This document shows positions 1-7,838 of a DNA stretch of 41,384 nt, piece by piece; position 1 is the first letter of the stretch, and each line of letters starts with the position of its first letter. Under the pieces are notes generated by a model. The model was not told the DNA's origin, searched no databases, and saw nothing but the letters and a program-made list of their open reading frames with translations. The DNA is taken from positions 1 through 41,384 of the forward strand of contig JAKAKD010000033.1 in assembly GCA_021824635.1 (NCBI GenBank), written 5' to 3'. The position numbers were made by a program, and so were the translations under genes. This stretch comes from Bacteroidota bacterium (GTDB taxonomy: Bacteria > Bacteroidota > Ignavibacteria > Ignavibacteriales > Melioribacteraceae).

Positions 1-198
1 GGATAGGCACACATTAAAAAGAAGATAATCTAAAAATGGGCGTTCATCTTCGCCGACTCGTATCATCCCTTTCGATTTCTTCTCTGCATCTTCAATTATT
101 TTTGAATCAACATGATTATTTGACACAGCAGAATTTTTCATGCGAGAGGAAACACCTCCCGCCAATATGACTAATTTTTCTTTCACTTTAGTCACCAT
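1..198 (-). CDS. Nucleotidyltransferase, N-terminal part (runs off left edge)
   Basis: The minus strand reads as an open frame of 66 codons from ATG at 198 to the window edge. Residues 9-20 read LVILAGGVSSRM, the glycine-rich nucleotide-binding loop of sugar-phosphate nucleotidyltransferases. Further on, KGMIRVGEDERPFLDYLL (about residues 44-61) matches the region of that fold which holds the active-site lysine and leads into the first helix after the loop. About 20 residues between the two motifs are polar and insertion-like. The family activates sugar phosphates (NTP + sugar-1-P to NDP-sugar + PPi). The exact substrate cannot be read because the body of the protein lies outside the window. 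It lies next to a sugar-nucleotide operon on the same strand, which agrees with surface-polysaccharide work, but a terminator separates the two. A GGGAG lies about 11 bases before the ATG. Confidence 0.7.
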   Translation of the reverse strand, partial: MVTKVKEKLVILAGGVSSRMKNSAVSNNHVDSKIIEDAEKKSKGMIRVGEDERPFLDYLLFNVCLS

Positions 199-376
199 CT
201 TTTAGATAGCTCCCTGTTAACGAAAAAGATAAAAATTTGATTCAATAATAATCCCATTTTGGCTTTAAGTAAAGGATGAATTAATAAACATAATTTGGGG
301 AAAAATTTAGTGAGGGTTGTAGATTGCAAATAGATAATTACTCTGTTAAGAAGAAGCTTAAATTGAAGTAAAACAG

Positions 377-403
377 AAAGCCCCGCGTGCGGGGCTTTTT
401 TTT
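377..403. terminator. Bidirectional rho-independent terminator
   Basis: A GC-rich hairpin with arms AGCCCCGC and GCGGGGCT is followed by eight T on the plus strand. On the minus strand the same stem is followed by TTTCTGTTTT. It sits about 25 bases past the stop of the aminotransferase, so it most likely ends the minus-strand sugar operon, although the stronger U-tract faces plus. No plus-strand gene is visible before it. The rest of 199-424 shows no gene. Confidence 0.75.
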
Positions 404-424
404 GACTGAAATATTCCTATGAAA

Positions 425-1600
425 CTATTTGGATTCTGCTTTCATAAACTCTGCAATTGAATCCACAACAAACTTAATCTGCTCATTGCTCAATTCAGAA
501 TAAATAGGCAAAGCTATTGAACTAGTCGCCGCGTTGTTAGAGACGGGATAATCTTCATCTTTGCATTTCAAATACGCAAAACATTCTTGACGGTGAAATG
601 GAACCGGATAATAAATTTCGCAGCCAATTTCTTTCTGTCTTAAATAGTTAATTAATGAATCCCTATTCTCTACTCTAATAATGTACTGGTTATAAATATG
701 ATGATTCTTAAACCCGGAAGTTTTATAAACTGCTTTCGGTAGCAATACTTTATTTTGAGAATCGAAGACCAACATTCCTTCTTCTGTAGCAAGACCGGCT
801 TCAACAAAATATTTTGAGTAAGTATCTGCATTCTCTCTTCTTTTTGCCGACCATGAATCAAGATGAGGTAATTTAACACGCAGAACCGCCGCTTGCAGAG
901 CATCCAATCTAAAATTACCGCCCATCATCTTATGATAATATTTCGGTTCCATTCCATGTACACGCTGAATACGCATCTTCTCGCCGAGCGCTTCGTTATT
1001 GGTTGTTACAATACCGCCGTCTCCAAATCCGCCAAGATTTTTACTTGGGAAAAATGAGAAACATCCAATGTCTCCTATTGTGCCAACAAATTTTCCGTTT
1101 TTATATTGAGTACCGATTGCCTGAGCAGCATCTTCGATAACAAAGAGATTATTTTTATTCGCAATTTTCATAATCTCATTCATACGTGCGCTTTGACCGT
1201 AAAGATGAACCGGAATTATTGCTCTTGTCCTGGAAGTAATTTTTTCTTCAATCTTGTTAGGATCAATATTGAATGTAACCGGATCGCAATCAACAAATAC
1301 AGGAACAGCATTTAAACGCGCTACAGCTCCCGCAGTTGCAAAGAATGAATAAGTCGGAACAATTACTTCATCTCCGGGTTGAATTTCTAGTGCCATCAAT
1401 GCAAGCAAAAGCGCATCGGTTCCGGATGAAACACCAACAGCTTTTTTACAATCTAAGTAGTTACAAATTTCTTCTTCCAGTTTTGCAACATCAGGACCCA
1501 TGATAAAATATTGCGAATCGACAACGCGCTGAATAGCTTCATCAATTTCCTTTTTTAACGATTGATATTGCGGCTTTAGATCTAACAATGGGACTTTCAT
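425..1600 (-). CDS. wbpE: DegT/DnrJ/EryC1/StrS aminotransferase (WbpE-like)
   Basis: This 391-aa protein is a PLP-dependent sugar aminotransferase of the usual family length. The start VPLLDLKPQYQSLKKEI is the classic WbpE/DegT opening. SSGTDALLLAL (about 59-69) is the phosphate-binding segment, VIEDAAQA holds the cofactor-contacting Asp157, and SFFPSKNLGG holds the Schiff-base Lys187. The family transfers an amino group from glutamate to a 3-keto UDP-sugar. Together with the two sugar genes upstream on the same strand, the expected reaction is conversion of UDP-3-keto-GlcNAcA to the 3-amino sugar. It is the last gene of the operon, separated from the acetyltransferase by a four-helix-bundle insert. 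The family is seen directly; substrate assignment rests on the neighbours. Confidence 0.9.
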   Translation of the reverse strand: MKVPLLDLKPQYQSLKKEIDEAIQRVVDSQYFIMGPDVAKLEEEICNYLDCKKAVGVSSGTDALLLALMALEIQPGDEVIVPTYSFFATAGAVARLNAVPVFVDCDPVTFNIDPNKIEEKITSRTRAIIPVHLYGQSARMNEIMKIANKNNLFVIEDAAQAIGTQYKNGKFVGTIGDIGCFSFFPSKNLGGFGDGGIVTTNNEALGEKMRIQRVHGMEPKYYHKMMGGNFRLDALQAAVLRVKLPHLDSWSAKRRENADTYSKYFVEAGLATEEGMLVFDSQNKVLLPKAVYKTSGFKNHHIYNQYIIRVENRDSLINYLRQKEIGCEIYYPVPFHRQECFAYLKCKDEDYPVSNNAATSSIALPIYSELSNEQIKFVVDSIAEFMKAESK

Positions 1601-1671
1601 TTTTAACTCACTGTTTATTTAGAAATTATGATTTGATTTAAAAGAATATTTCATCGTATCAAAATTAGTCA

Positions 1672-2175
1672 GTTTGGATGTTTGACTTATACATTTACTC
1701 ATAATTCGTTTTCCATTCTCCAGATGAATTCATTTTTGAGATAAGATTTTTATTCATTTTTATTATTCCATTTTCCAATTCATACATTTTCGAGTCATAT
1801 TCCTTAAAAAAGATTTCTGAAATTTGTTCAGCATTGAATAAAGTAAATATCTGGGAATAATTTTCAGCTGATGACGCCAAAGCGATTTCGTAAAATCGCA
1901 AAGTTTCTTTTAGTGTTCTTCTAGAATATCCCTCGGCAATATTACTGGATATTGAAAAAGCCGAATCCTCTACTTGTGATTTGATCTTCAATGGTATGTC
2001 ACGATTTTTACTCAAAGTATCATGTACAAAACGATAGACCTCGACAGCTTTCTTCCAAATTTCCAGTTTGCGAAAACCGCGATTAATATTTTTGTTTATT
2101 TCTAAAAATTCACTCTTCATATTTTTATTACAGGACTGTTATCTTTCAGTTTGTCCAACAATCAAACATCCAAAC
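1672..2175. repeat. Perfect 14-bp inverted repeat bounding a four-helix-bundle gene
   Basis: GTTTGGATGTTTGA at 1672-1685 is the exact reverse complement of 2162-2175. Between them lies only the four-helix-bundle ORF (1695-2120) and short flanks. The right arm is also the last 14 bases of the upstream wbpD gene, including its stop. Next to the right arm are further short units of the same flavour (CCAACA, ATCAAACA, TCCAAACA, TTCAATCA). In the minus-strand mRNA the two arms could pair and close a loop of about 476 bases containing the ORF, as the ends of rRNA intervening sequences do. The pairing is seen in the sequence; the functional reading is inference. Confidence 0.7.
1695..2120 (-). CDS. 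Four-helix-bundle protein (23S rRNA intervening-sequence / S23 family)
   Basis: This is a 141-aa all-helical protein. FRKLEIWKKAVEVYRFVHDTL (about 16-36) followed by LKIKSQVEDSAFSISSNIAEGYSRR (about 44-69) and a third helix with ALASSAENYSQI is the signature of the family first found encoded inside 23S rRNA intervening sequences. It is slightly longer than the usual 110-125 aa, with an extra 15 residues before the core and a polar tail. Molecular function of stand-alone copies is unknown. It lies between wbpD and wbpE on the same strand, where sugar operons have no such gene, and is bounded by a perfect inverted repeat. It therefore looks inserted rather than part of the pathway. A second, distinct copy lies at 10266-10619. 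Confidence 0.88.
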   Translation of the reverse strand: MKSEFLEINKNINRGFRKLEIWKKAVEVYRFVHDTLSKNRDIPLKIKSQVEDSAFSISSNIAEGYSRRTLKETLRFYEIALASSAENYSQIFTLFNAEQISEIFFKEYDSKMYELENGIIKMNKNLISKMNSSGEWKTNYE

Positions 2176-2746
2176 ATTCAATCACTTTACTTTTTTCGAG
2201 TTTATATTTTTTATTTGACTTATCACAAAATGCGAAACCATCTTTATCAAAAATTAATTTTTGACCGGCTTCGCTGAGCCATCCGGCATGTCTTGCCGGA
2301 TTACCAACAACCAAAGCAAAATCCGGAACATCTTTTGTAACAACAGCACCGGCACCAATAAAAGCAAACCTCCCTATTGTATGTCCGCATACAATTGTAG
2401 AGTTAGCGCCAAGAGATGCGCCCTCTTTAACCAGAGTTTTTAGATAATATTTTGAACCGACTTGCGGATACTTGCTTCTCGGATCAACAATATTTGTAAA
2501 CACCATTGAAGGACCGCAGAAAACATAATCTTCTAATATCACTCCTTCATAAACAGAAACGTTATTTTGTATCTTAACAAAATTCCCAATTACAACGTTA
2601 GAAGCGATGTTTACATTTTGACCAAGTACACAATTTATTCCTATTCTAGCACCCGTTTGAACATGAGAAAAGTGCCAAATTTTTGTGCCTTCGCCAATCT
2701 CAACATTCTCATCAACATAAGCGGATTCATGTTTGAAATAATTCAT
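2162..2746 (-). CDS. wbpD: UDP-sugar N-acetyltransferase, left-handed beta-helix (WbpD-like)
   Basis: This 194-aa protein is built from hexapeptide repeats ([LIV]-G-x4 type: VEIGEGTKIWHF, ARIGINCVLGQNV, VVIGNFVKI, ASLGANSTIVCGHTIGRFAFIGAGAVV) that fold as a left-handed beta-helix trimer. The opening VDENVEIGEGTKIWHFSHV and the length match WbpD/WlbB. That enzyme acetylates the 3-amino group of UDP-2-acetamido-3-amino-2,3-dideoxy-glucuronate with acetyl-CoA. It starts 4 bases after the dehydrogenase stop, so the two are surely co-transcribed. The start has GAGATGAGA before ATG. The last four codons and the stop lie inside the inverted-repeat arm at 2162-2175, so its C-terminus may have been altered when the neighbouring insert arrived. 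Confidence 0.9.
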   Translation of the reverse strand: MNYFKHESAYVDENVEIGEGTKIWHFSHVQTGARIGINCVLGQNVNIASNVVIGNFVKIQNNVSVYEGVILEDYVFCGPSMVFTNIVDPRSKYPQVGSKYYLKTLVKEGASLGANSTIVCGHTIGRFAFIGAGAVVTKDVPDFALVVGNPARHAGWLSEAGQKLIFDKDGFAFCDKSNKKYKLEKSKVIECLDV

Positions 2747-2750
2747 AATC

Positions 2751-3695
2751 TCATCTCAATTTATTCAGAAGTGGGTGAATAAAATTTTTATCATCTGACA
2801 CTTTCGCAAACCGGATATTATAAACAGCTTCGATAGATGGTCTGGCTTCTGAAATGCCTAATCCATTTCCGCTTAATATTTCTTCATAAACTCTTGTATG
2901 AAGATTTGTGAATCCTTCGGTAAACTCAATCTCTTTTTCATCAACAACAATAGAACGGAATGTTGATTTATTTTGTAATCTGATCTCTCCCGGCAAATCG
3001 TTTTCGTCAATTGATAAATACCAGGTAACATCTGCATTTTGTAATTCTAAAGATCCAGACATTTTATTCTTATCGGAAAGATGCACTTCATTTTTTACAA
3101 CTCCGCCAAACAACCAGATTAAAAGGTCGAATAGATGAATACCGATGTTAGTTGCAATGCCGCCGCTTTTTTCTTCGTCTCCCTTCCATGAGTAGTGATA
3201 CCAATTACCGCGCGAAGTAATATATGTCAATTCTACTTTATGTTTTTTGTTTGATGAATTTTTAATCTCTTCTTTCAAAGCAACGAGCGATGGATGATTT
3301 CTCAACTGCATAACCGTAAAAACTTTTTTGCCGGTTTTATTTTCAAGATCTTCCAGCAGATCCAGATTCTGCGGGAACAATACTAACGGTTTTTCACATA
3401 TTACATCAGCACCGATATTTAATCCTAATCTGATTTGTGAATCATGCAGGTGATTGGGAGAACAGACAGTCAAAAAATCAATTTTAGTTTCTGATTGCAG
3501 AGCGATCTTTGTAAGATGTCTTTCAAACCGTTCATACCCGATAAAAAAATTTGCATGAGGGAAAAAATGATCTAATACGCCGACAGAATCGTGCGGATCA
3601 AAACACGCGGTTAAATCATTACCCGTATCTTTAATTGCTTTAAGATGACGCGGCGCCACATATCCGGCGGCGCCTGTTAATCCGAATTTTTTCAT
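2751..3695 (-). CDS. wbpB: Gfo/Idh/MocA oxidoreductase (WbpB/WlbA-type UDP-GlcNAcA dehydrogenase)
   Basis: The protein of 314 aa opens MKKFGLTGAAGYVAPRHLKAI, the Rossmann NAD site typical of WlbA/WbpB. CEKPL (about 100-104) is the family EKP motif with the catalytic lysine, and GGIATNIGIHLFDLL holds the conserved histidine region of the C-terminal beta-sheet domain. The enzyme oxidises C3 of UDP-GlcNAc-uronate, the first step of the 2,3-diamino-uronate path completed by the WbpE- and WbpD-like neighbours. I start it at ATG 3695 because WlbA homologues begin at that MKxF; a TTG in frame at 3710 would add five residues with no ribosome site. The 6-dehydrogenase (WbpA) and 2-epimerase (WbpI) are not in this window. 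Confidence 0.88.
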   Translation of the reverse strand: MKKFGLTGAAGYVAPRHLKAIKDTGNDLTACFDPHDSVGVLDHFFPHANFFIGYERFERHLTKIALQSETKIDFLTVCSPNHLHDSQIRLGLNIGADVICEKPLVLFPQNLDLLEDLENKTGKKVFTVMQLRNHPSLVALKEEIKNSSNKKHKVELTYITSRGNWYHYSWKGDEEKSGGIATNIGIHLFDLLIWLFGGVVKNEVHLSDKNKMSGSLELQNADVTWYLSIDENDLPGEIRLQNKSTFRSIVVDEKEIEFTEGFTNLHTRVYEEILSGNGLGISEARPSIEAVYNIRFAKVSDDKNFIHPLLNKLR

Positions 3696-3794
3696 TCTTG
3701 TATGAATCAATAAATTTTACTGACAAATTTAGCAAATAGTGTTTGAATAACTATACCGATTTAGATTAAATTGCAAACCGACTACAACAAATAC

Positions 3795-3798
3795 GGAG
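3795..3798 (+). promoter_or_regulatory. Shine-Dalgarno that decides the start of the POT-like gene
   Basis: GGAG lies 5 bases before GTG at 3804. The upstream in-frame TTG at 3771 has no such site. This favours the shorter protein. Confidence 0.55.
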
Positions 3799-3803
3799 TT
3801 AAT

Positions 3804-5117
3804 GTGAGTATCTCTTCCGAATTGCAAAAAATAAAAACCGGATTTCATCCATCATTCTGGATTGCTAACGGAATGGAATTATTCGAGCGATTAGCTTATT
3901 ACGGACAAGCAACTATTTTAAGCATTTTTCTTCGCGATCATCTTAAATTCACTGAAGTTGAAGCCGGACAACTATCTTCAATCTTTGGCGGATTGATTTA
4001 CTTACTTCCAATTTTTGCCGGCGCTCTTGCAGATAAGTTTGGATTTAAAAAAGCTTTTTCATTTGCGTTCTTGGTTCTGGCAATCGGATACTTTTTAATC
4101 GGTTCAACAGGAATGCAGATGTTTTCAGGATTTTATTCTAACTTCAGTCTCTATTGGATGCTGACAATTATTTTAATTTTTACCGCAATCGGTGGTTCAT
4201 TTATAAAACCAAGTGTTTTGGGAACTGTCGGTCTAACCTCAACGCAAGAGACAAGATCACTCGGTTTTGCAATATATTATTGGTTAGTTAATATCGGTGC
4301 TGCACTCGGTCCTCTTTTAGCATTTTTTGTACGTGACAGTTTTGGAATTCAGTTTGTTTATATCGTATCGGCGATTAGCTGCGCTCTAATGTTCGTAACA
4401 ACGAGGTTCTTTTTCAAAGAACCTCCGGCTAAACTCGATGAGAAAAAACAAGATTTTAAAACAGTTTTTTCAAATCTGTTGAAAGTACTGGCTAATTTTA
4501 GGTTTATCGTATTTCTATTAATATTTGGTTTTTACTGGGTATTGTTTTGGCAGTTCTTTATAATTATTCCATTTTACATCACTGATTACATTTCCAGTGC
4601 AGCTCCAATTGAATTAATTATTTCTATCGGTGCTTGGACAATCATTCTATTCCAAATACCTGTGAATAGATTGACAAAGAAAATTCCAACCCGTACAGCA
4701 ATAATAATTGGATTTGTTTTAGCAACCCTAGCATGGCTAATGTGGTATTTTGTTCTTCCTCTTACACAAGGAGTATTACTCAATCCTTGGGGTGAGTTCA
4801 AGTTTTCACTTAGTCTCTTAGTAATAGGGTTAGGAATTTTTATTTTTTCGATTGGAGAACAGATACAAGCCCCACGTTTTTATGAATATATAGCCGATCT
4901 CGCTCCAAAAGGTCAAGCGGCACTATTTCAAGGATATGCTTTTCTTCCGATTGCTATTGCATGGGGATTTGGCGGAACTTTAGGAGGATGGTTATATCAT
5001 ACATTTGCAACTGAAGCCCATACACCCAGCTTGGTTTTCTTATCTCTATTTTTTATTGGAGTAGTTGCAACGGTTCTTATGCTCATCTATAACTGGTGGA
5101 TGAAAAGATCAAATTAG
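3804..5117 (+). CDS. POT/PTR-type peptide (proton symporter) MFS transporter
   Basis: This is a hydrophobic integral membrane protein of 437 aa (448 if the TTG at 3771 is used) with about 12 membrane segments. Near the N-terminus GMELFERLAYYG carries the ExxER-x-x-YYG motif of the proton-coupled oligopeptide transporter family, where the two glutamates and the arginine couple protons to substrate. GALADKFGFKKA follows as the MFS loop 2-3 motif. Typical bacterial POT members have 14 helices and 460-500 aa, so this is a shorter relative. Substrate is probably di- or tripeptides, but a more distant MFS role is possible. The start is taken at GTG because GGAG sits 5 bases upstream. It stands alone, divergent from the sugar operon. 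Confidence 0.75.
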   Translation: MSISSELQKIKTGFHPSFWIANGMELFERLAYYGQATILSIFLRDHLKFTEVEAGQLSSIFGGLIYLLPIFAGALADKFGFKKAFSFAFLVLAIGYFLIGSTGMQMFSGFYSNFSLYWMLTIILIFTAIGGSFIKPSVLGTVGLTSTQETRSLGFAIYYWLVNIGAALGPLLAFFVRDSFGIQFVYIVSAISCALMFVTTRFFFKEPPAKLDEKKQDFKTVFSNLLKVLANFRFIVFLLIFGFYWVLFWQFFIIIPFYITDYISSAAPIELIISIGAWTIILFQIPVNRLTKKIPTRTAIIIGFVLATLAWLMWYFVLPLTQGVLLNPWGEFKFSLSLLVIGLGIFIFSIGEQIQAPRFYEYIADLAPKGQAALFQGYAFLPIAIAWGFGGTLGGWLYHTFATEAHTPSLVFLSLFFIGVVATVLMLIYNWWMKRSN

Positions 5118-5142
5118 TTATATGAGACTTCTGAAAAATAAA

Positions 5143-5231
5143 AATAGAACACGGATAAACACAGATTGAACTGATTAACGCGGATCAAAATCTGTGAAAA
5201 TCTGTCAAATCCGTGTCATCCGTGTGCTATT
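5143..5231. repeat. Intergenic imperfect palindrome built of ACACGGAT/ACAGAT units
   Basis: The outer arms AATAGAACACGGAT (5143-5156) and ATCCGTGTGCTATT (5218-5231) are complementary at 13 of 14 positions. Inside are repeated ACACAGATT, CGCGGATC, AATCTGTGA, AATCTGTCA and AATCCGTGT units. It codes for nothing. Its place between two same-strand genes and its internally repeated units mark it as a dispersed intergenic repeat. The word content resembles repeats I associate with intergenic regions of Bacteroidota/Ignavibacteria, which is recollection and not proof. Confidence 0.7.
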
Positions 5232-5271
5232 AAAAATGTTGCATTCTGTATAATCCTATTTTTCAAAAAGT

Positions 5272-5310
5272 ATTTTAAGATTAGTTTTTTTTCTAACTAT
5301 TTCTTAAAAT
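5272..5310 (+). promoter_or_regulatory. Inverted repeat in the cydA leader
   Basis: ATTTTAAGA (5272-5280) and TCTTAAAAT (5302-5310) are perfect arms. Inside, TTAG and CTAA can also pair around a run of eight T. It ends 30 bases before the cydA ATG. It could be an operator or an RNA hairpin for oxygen- or redox-controlled cydAB, but no known box is recognised. Confidence 0.35.
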
Positions 5311-5340
5311 GAATAGTGAAATTATCAATCGGATCTAAAT

Positions 5341-6720
5341 ATGTCAGTAGAATTATTATCAAGAATACAATTCGCATTTACAATTGCATTCCATTATATC
5401 TATCCCCCGTTAAGTATTGGATTAGGAGTTGCTCTTGTGATAATGGAAGGACTCTACTTAAAAACTAAGAATCCAATCTTTCAGCAAATGACAAAATTTT
5501 GGGTGCGGATTTTCGCATTAACATTTGCATTAGGAGTAGCTACGGGTATAGTGATGGAGTTCGAGTTTGGTACAAACTGGGCTACGTACTCAAGATATGT
5601 TGGTGATGTATTTGGCAGTGCCTTAGCCGCCGAAGGAATTTTTGCATTCTTTCTTGAATCCGGTTTTTTAGCCGTACTCGTATTCGGATGGAATAAAGTT
5701 TCTCCGCGGATGCATTTCTTTTCTACACTAATGGTTTCGCTTGGTTCTATGCTGAGTGCGGTTTGGATTGTCGTTGCAAATTCATGGCAGCAAACCCCAG
5801 CCGGTTATCATATTGTTGGTGAAGGAATCAATGCCCGGGCAGAGATAACCGACTTCTGGCAGATGGTTTTCAATCCATCGTCAGTAGAAAGACTTTCGCA
5901 TACTCTTTCCGGAGCGTGGCTTTCCGGTTCATTTTTAATTTTGAGTGTGTCAGCGTTTTATCTGTTGAAGAATAAGCATACCGACTTTGCAATCAGATCA
6001 TTTAAGGTCGGTTTGAGTATAGCAATTTTTGCTTCATTGTTTCAATTGGTTACCGGACACAGTAGTGCCGTAGGTGTAAGTAAAAATCAGCCGGCAAAAT
6101 TAGCAGCTTATGAAGCCCACTTCGATTCCAACAAAGTTGCCGACATGTATCTTTTTGGCTGGGTGAATGAAAAAAATCAAAAAGTAAATTTTGGAGTATC
6201 TATTCCAAACTTTCTCAGTTATTTGGTACATGGTGATTTCAATACTCCTATAAAAGGGTTGAATGCTTTTAAGAAAGATGAAATTCCCCCGGTTAATTTT
6301 GTTTTTCAAACTTATCATCTGATGGTTGCGATTGGATTTGCTCTTATCGGACTGAGCTTACTCGGTTTATTCTATTTATGGCGCGGAACTCTCTTTCAAA
6401 AGAAATGGCTGTTAAAAATATTCGTTCTCTCGGTACTTTTGCCTCAAGCAGCAAATCAATTGGGATGGTTTTCGGCTGAAGTCGGAAGACAACCATGGAT
6501 TGTTCAAGGATTACTTAGAACCTCTGATGCACTTTCAAAAGCTGTTGAAGCAAATCAAGTTATTTTTTCTTTAGTACTTTTTTCGATAATATATGCTCTG
6601 CTTCTTGTTTTATTCCTTTACCTTCTTAATGAAAAAATTCAGCACGGTCCATTAGAAGCAGATTTAGTTGCATCTGAATATGAAAAACAAAAAATGATAT
6701 TCTCCAAAAACCAAAAGTGA
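5341..6720 (+). CDS. cydA: Cytochrome bd ubiquinol oxidase subunit I
   Basis: CydA (459 aa) binds all three haems and oxidises quinol while CydB supports it; the complex reduces oxygen to water in the inner membrane with high affinity. Seen here are [11 protein letters not shown] with His18 (haem axial ligand), [13 protein letters not shown] with Glu98 and Glu106, LSHTLSGAW with His187 (axial), YHLMVAIG with Met328 (axial for b558) and the invariant GRQPW at about 382-386. It has about nine membrane helices. The stretch between about 250 and 320 is the periplasmic quinol loop and is short, so this is a short Q-loop type. It is followed by cydB after 4 bases. No cydX-like small ORF was seen. 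Confidence 0.96.
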   Translation: MSVELLSRIQFAFTIAFHYIYPPLSIGLGVALVIMEGLYLKTKNPIFQQMTKFWVRIFALTFALGVATGIVMEFEFGTNWATYSRYVGDVFGSALAAEGIFAFFLESGFLAVLVFGWNKVSPRMHFFSTLMVSLGSMLSAVWIVVANSWQQTPAGYHIVGEGINARAEITDFWQMVFNPSSVERLSHTLSGAWLSGSFLILSVSAFYLLKNKHTDFAIRSFKVGLSIAIFASLFQLVTGHSSAVGVSKNQPAKLAAYEAHFDSNKVADMYLFGWVNEKNQKVNFGVSIPNFLSYLVHGDFNTPIKGLNAFKKDEIPPVNFVFQTYHLMVAIGFALIGLSLLGLFYLWRGTLFQKKWLLKIFVLSVLLPQAANQLGWFSAEVGRQPWIVQGLLRTSDALSKAVEANQVIFSLVLFSIIYALLLVLFLYLLNEKIQHGPLEADLVASEYEKQKMIFSKNQK

Positions 6721-6724
6721 AAAA

Positions 6725-7753
6725 ATGGAATTCAATTTTGATTTAAATAGTATCTGGTTCATTCTGATTGGTGTTCTTTTAACCGGTTATGCAATATTAG
6801 ACGGCTTCGATCTTGGAGTGGGGTCTTTGCATTTGTTTATGAAGGGAGATACTAACAGAAGAATATTGATAAACTCGATTGGTCCTGTTTGGGACGGCAA
6901 CGAAGTTTGGCTTGTAACCGGAGGCGGCGCGTTATTCGCAGCATTTCCTCATGTTTACGCAACAGTATTTTCCGGTTTTTATACCGCGTTTATGATCCTT
7001 CTCTTTGTATTAATCTTTAGAGCTGTGGCAATCGAGTTCAGAAGTAAACAAACAATGCAATGGTGGAGAACTGCATGGGATACCGCATTTTCCGTCTCAA
7101 GCATTTTAATTGCTTTCTTGATGGGTGTTGCCATTGGAAATATTATCACCGGAATCCCAGTTGGAAGTGATAAAGAATTCGCCGGAACATTTTTGGGCTT
7201 AATTAATCCATTTACTGTCATGGTAGGAATTACAACAGTTTCTCTTTTCATGATGCACGGAGCAATCTATCTAATGATGAAAACCGAAGGTGAAGTCCAA
7301 ACAATTGTAAGAACTTGGACTAACAATACAATAATATTTTTCGTTATCTGTTACATCTCTACTACAATGGCAACATTAATTTATTTTCCGGAGATGGTTC
7401 AGCCGTTTAAAACTCATCCTTGGTTATTCATACTTGCATTATTGAATATGCTTGCAGTTGCAAATATTCCCCGTTCAATTCATCTTGGAAAAGAATTCAA
7501 AGCATTTTTATCATCAGCTGCGAGTATAGCGGCATTATTAGCATTATTTGCAATCGGCTTGTATCCGAATATTGTGAAGTCAACAATTGATCCGGCGTAT
7601 CACTTAAATATTTATAATGCATCTTCTTCCCAAGAGACTTTGAAAATAATGTTTATCATAGCACTAATAGGTGTGCCGTTCGTACTTACTTACACTGTAA
7701 GTATCTATTGGATTTTTAGAGGAAAGGTTAAGATAGATTCGATGAGTTATTGA
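6725..7753 (+). CDS. cydB: Cytochrome bd ubiquinol oxidase subunit II
   Basis: This 342-aa subunit has about nine membrane helices. The opening WFILIGVLLTGYAILDGFDLGVG with the conserved Asp in LDGFDLG, then INSIGPVWDGNEVWLVTGGGALFAAFP, is diagnostic of CydB. It has no haem ligand and forms the pseudo-symmetric partner of CydA. It follows cydA by 4 bases, has no separate ribosome site, and is probably translated by coupling. The downstream 86 bases, convergent with sthA, contain no clear terminator, only AAATTTGT and ACAAATTT words far apart. Confidence 0.96.
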   Translation: MEFNFDLNSIWFILIGVLLTGYAILDGFDLGVGSLHLFMKGDTNRRILINSIGPVWDGNEVWLVTGGGALFAAFPHVYATVFSGFYTAFMILLFVLIFRAVAIEFRSKQTMQWWRTAWDTAFSVSSILIAFLMGVAIGNIITGIPVGSDKEFAGTFLGLINPFTVMVGITTVSLFMMHGAIYLMMKTEGEVQTIVRTWTNNTIIFFVICYISTTMATLIYFPEMVQPFKTHPWLFILALLNMLAVANIPRSIHLGKEFKAFLSSAASIAALLALFAIGLYPNIVKSTIDPAYHLNIYNASSSQETLKIMFIIALIGVPFVLTYTVSIYWIFRGKVKIDSMSY

Positions 7754-7838
7754 ATCGTATTAGTTTCTCAAAAATTTGTGATTTGCAGTATTTGATTAAA
7801 TATTTATAACAACCAATAGCTTATCACCAACAACAAAT

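Noticed and set aside
3696-3710. TTG start adding five residues to the WbpB-like gene
   Set aside because: Homologues start at the internal MKxF and the TTG lacks a ribosome site.
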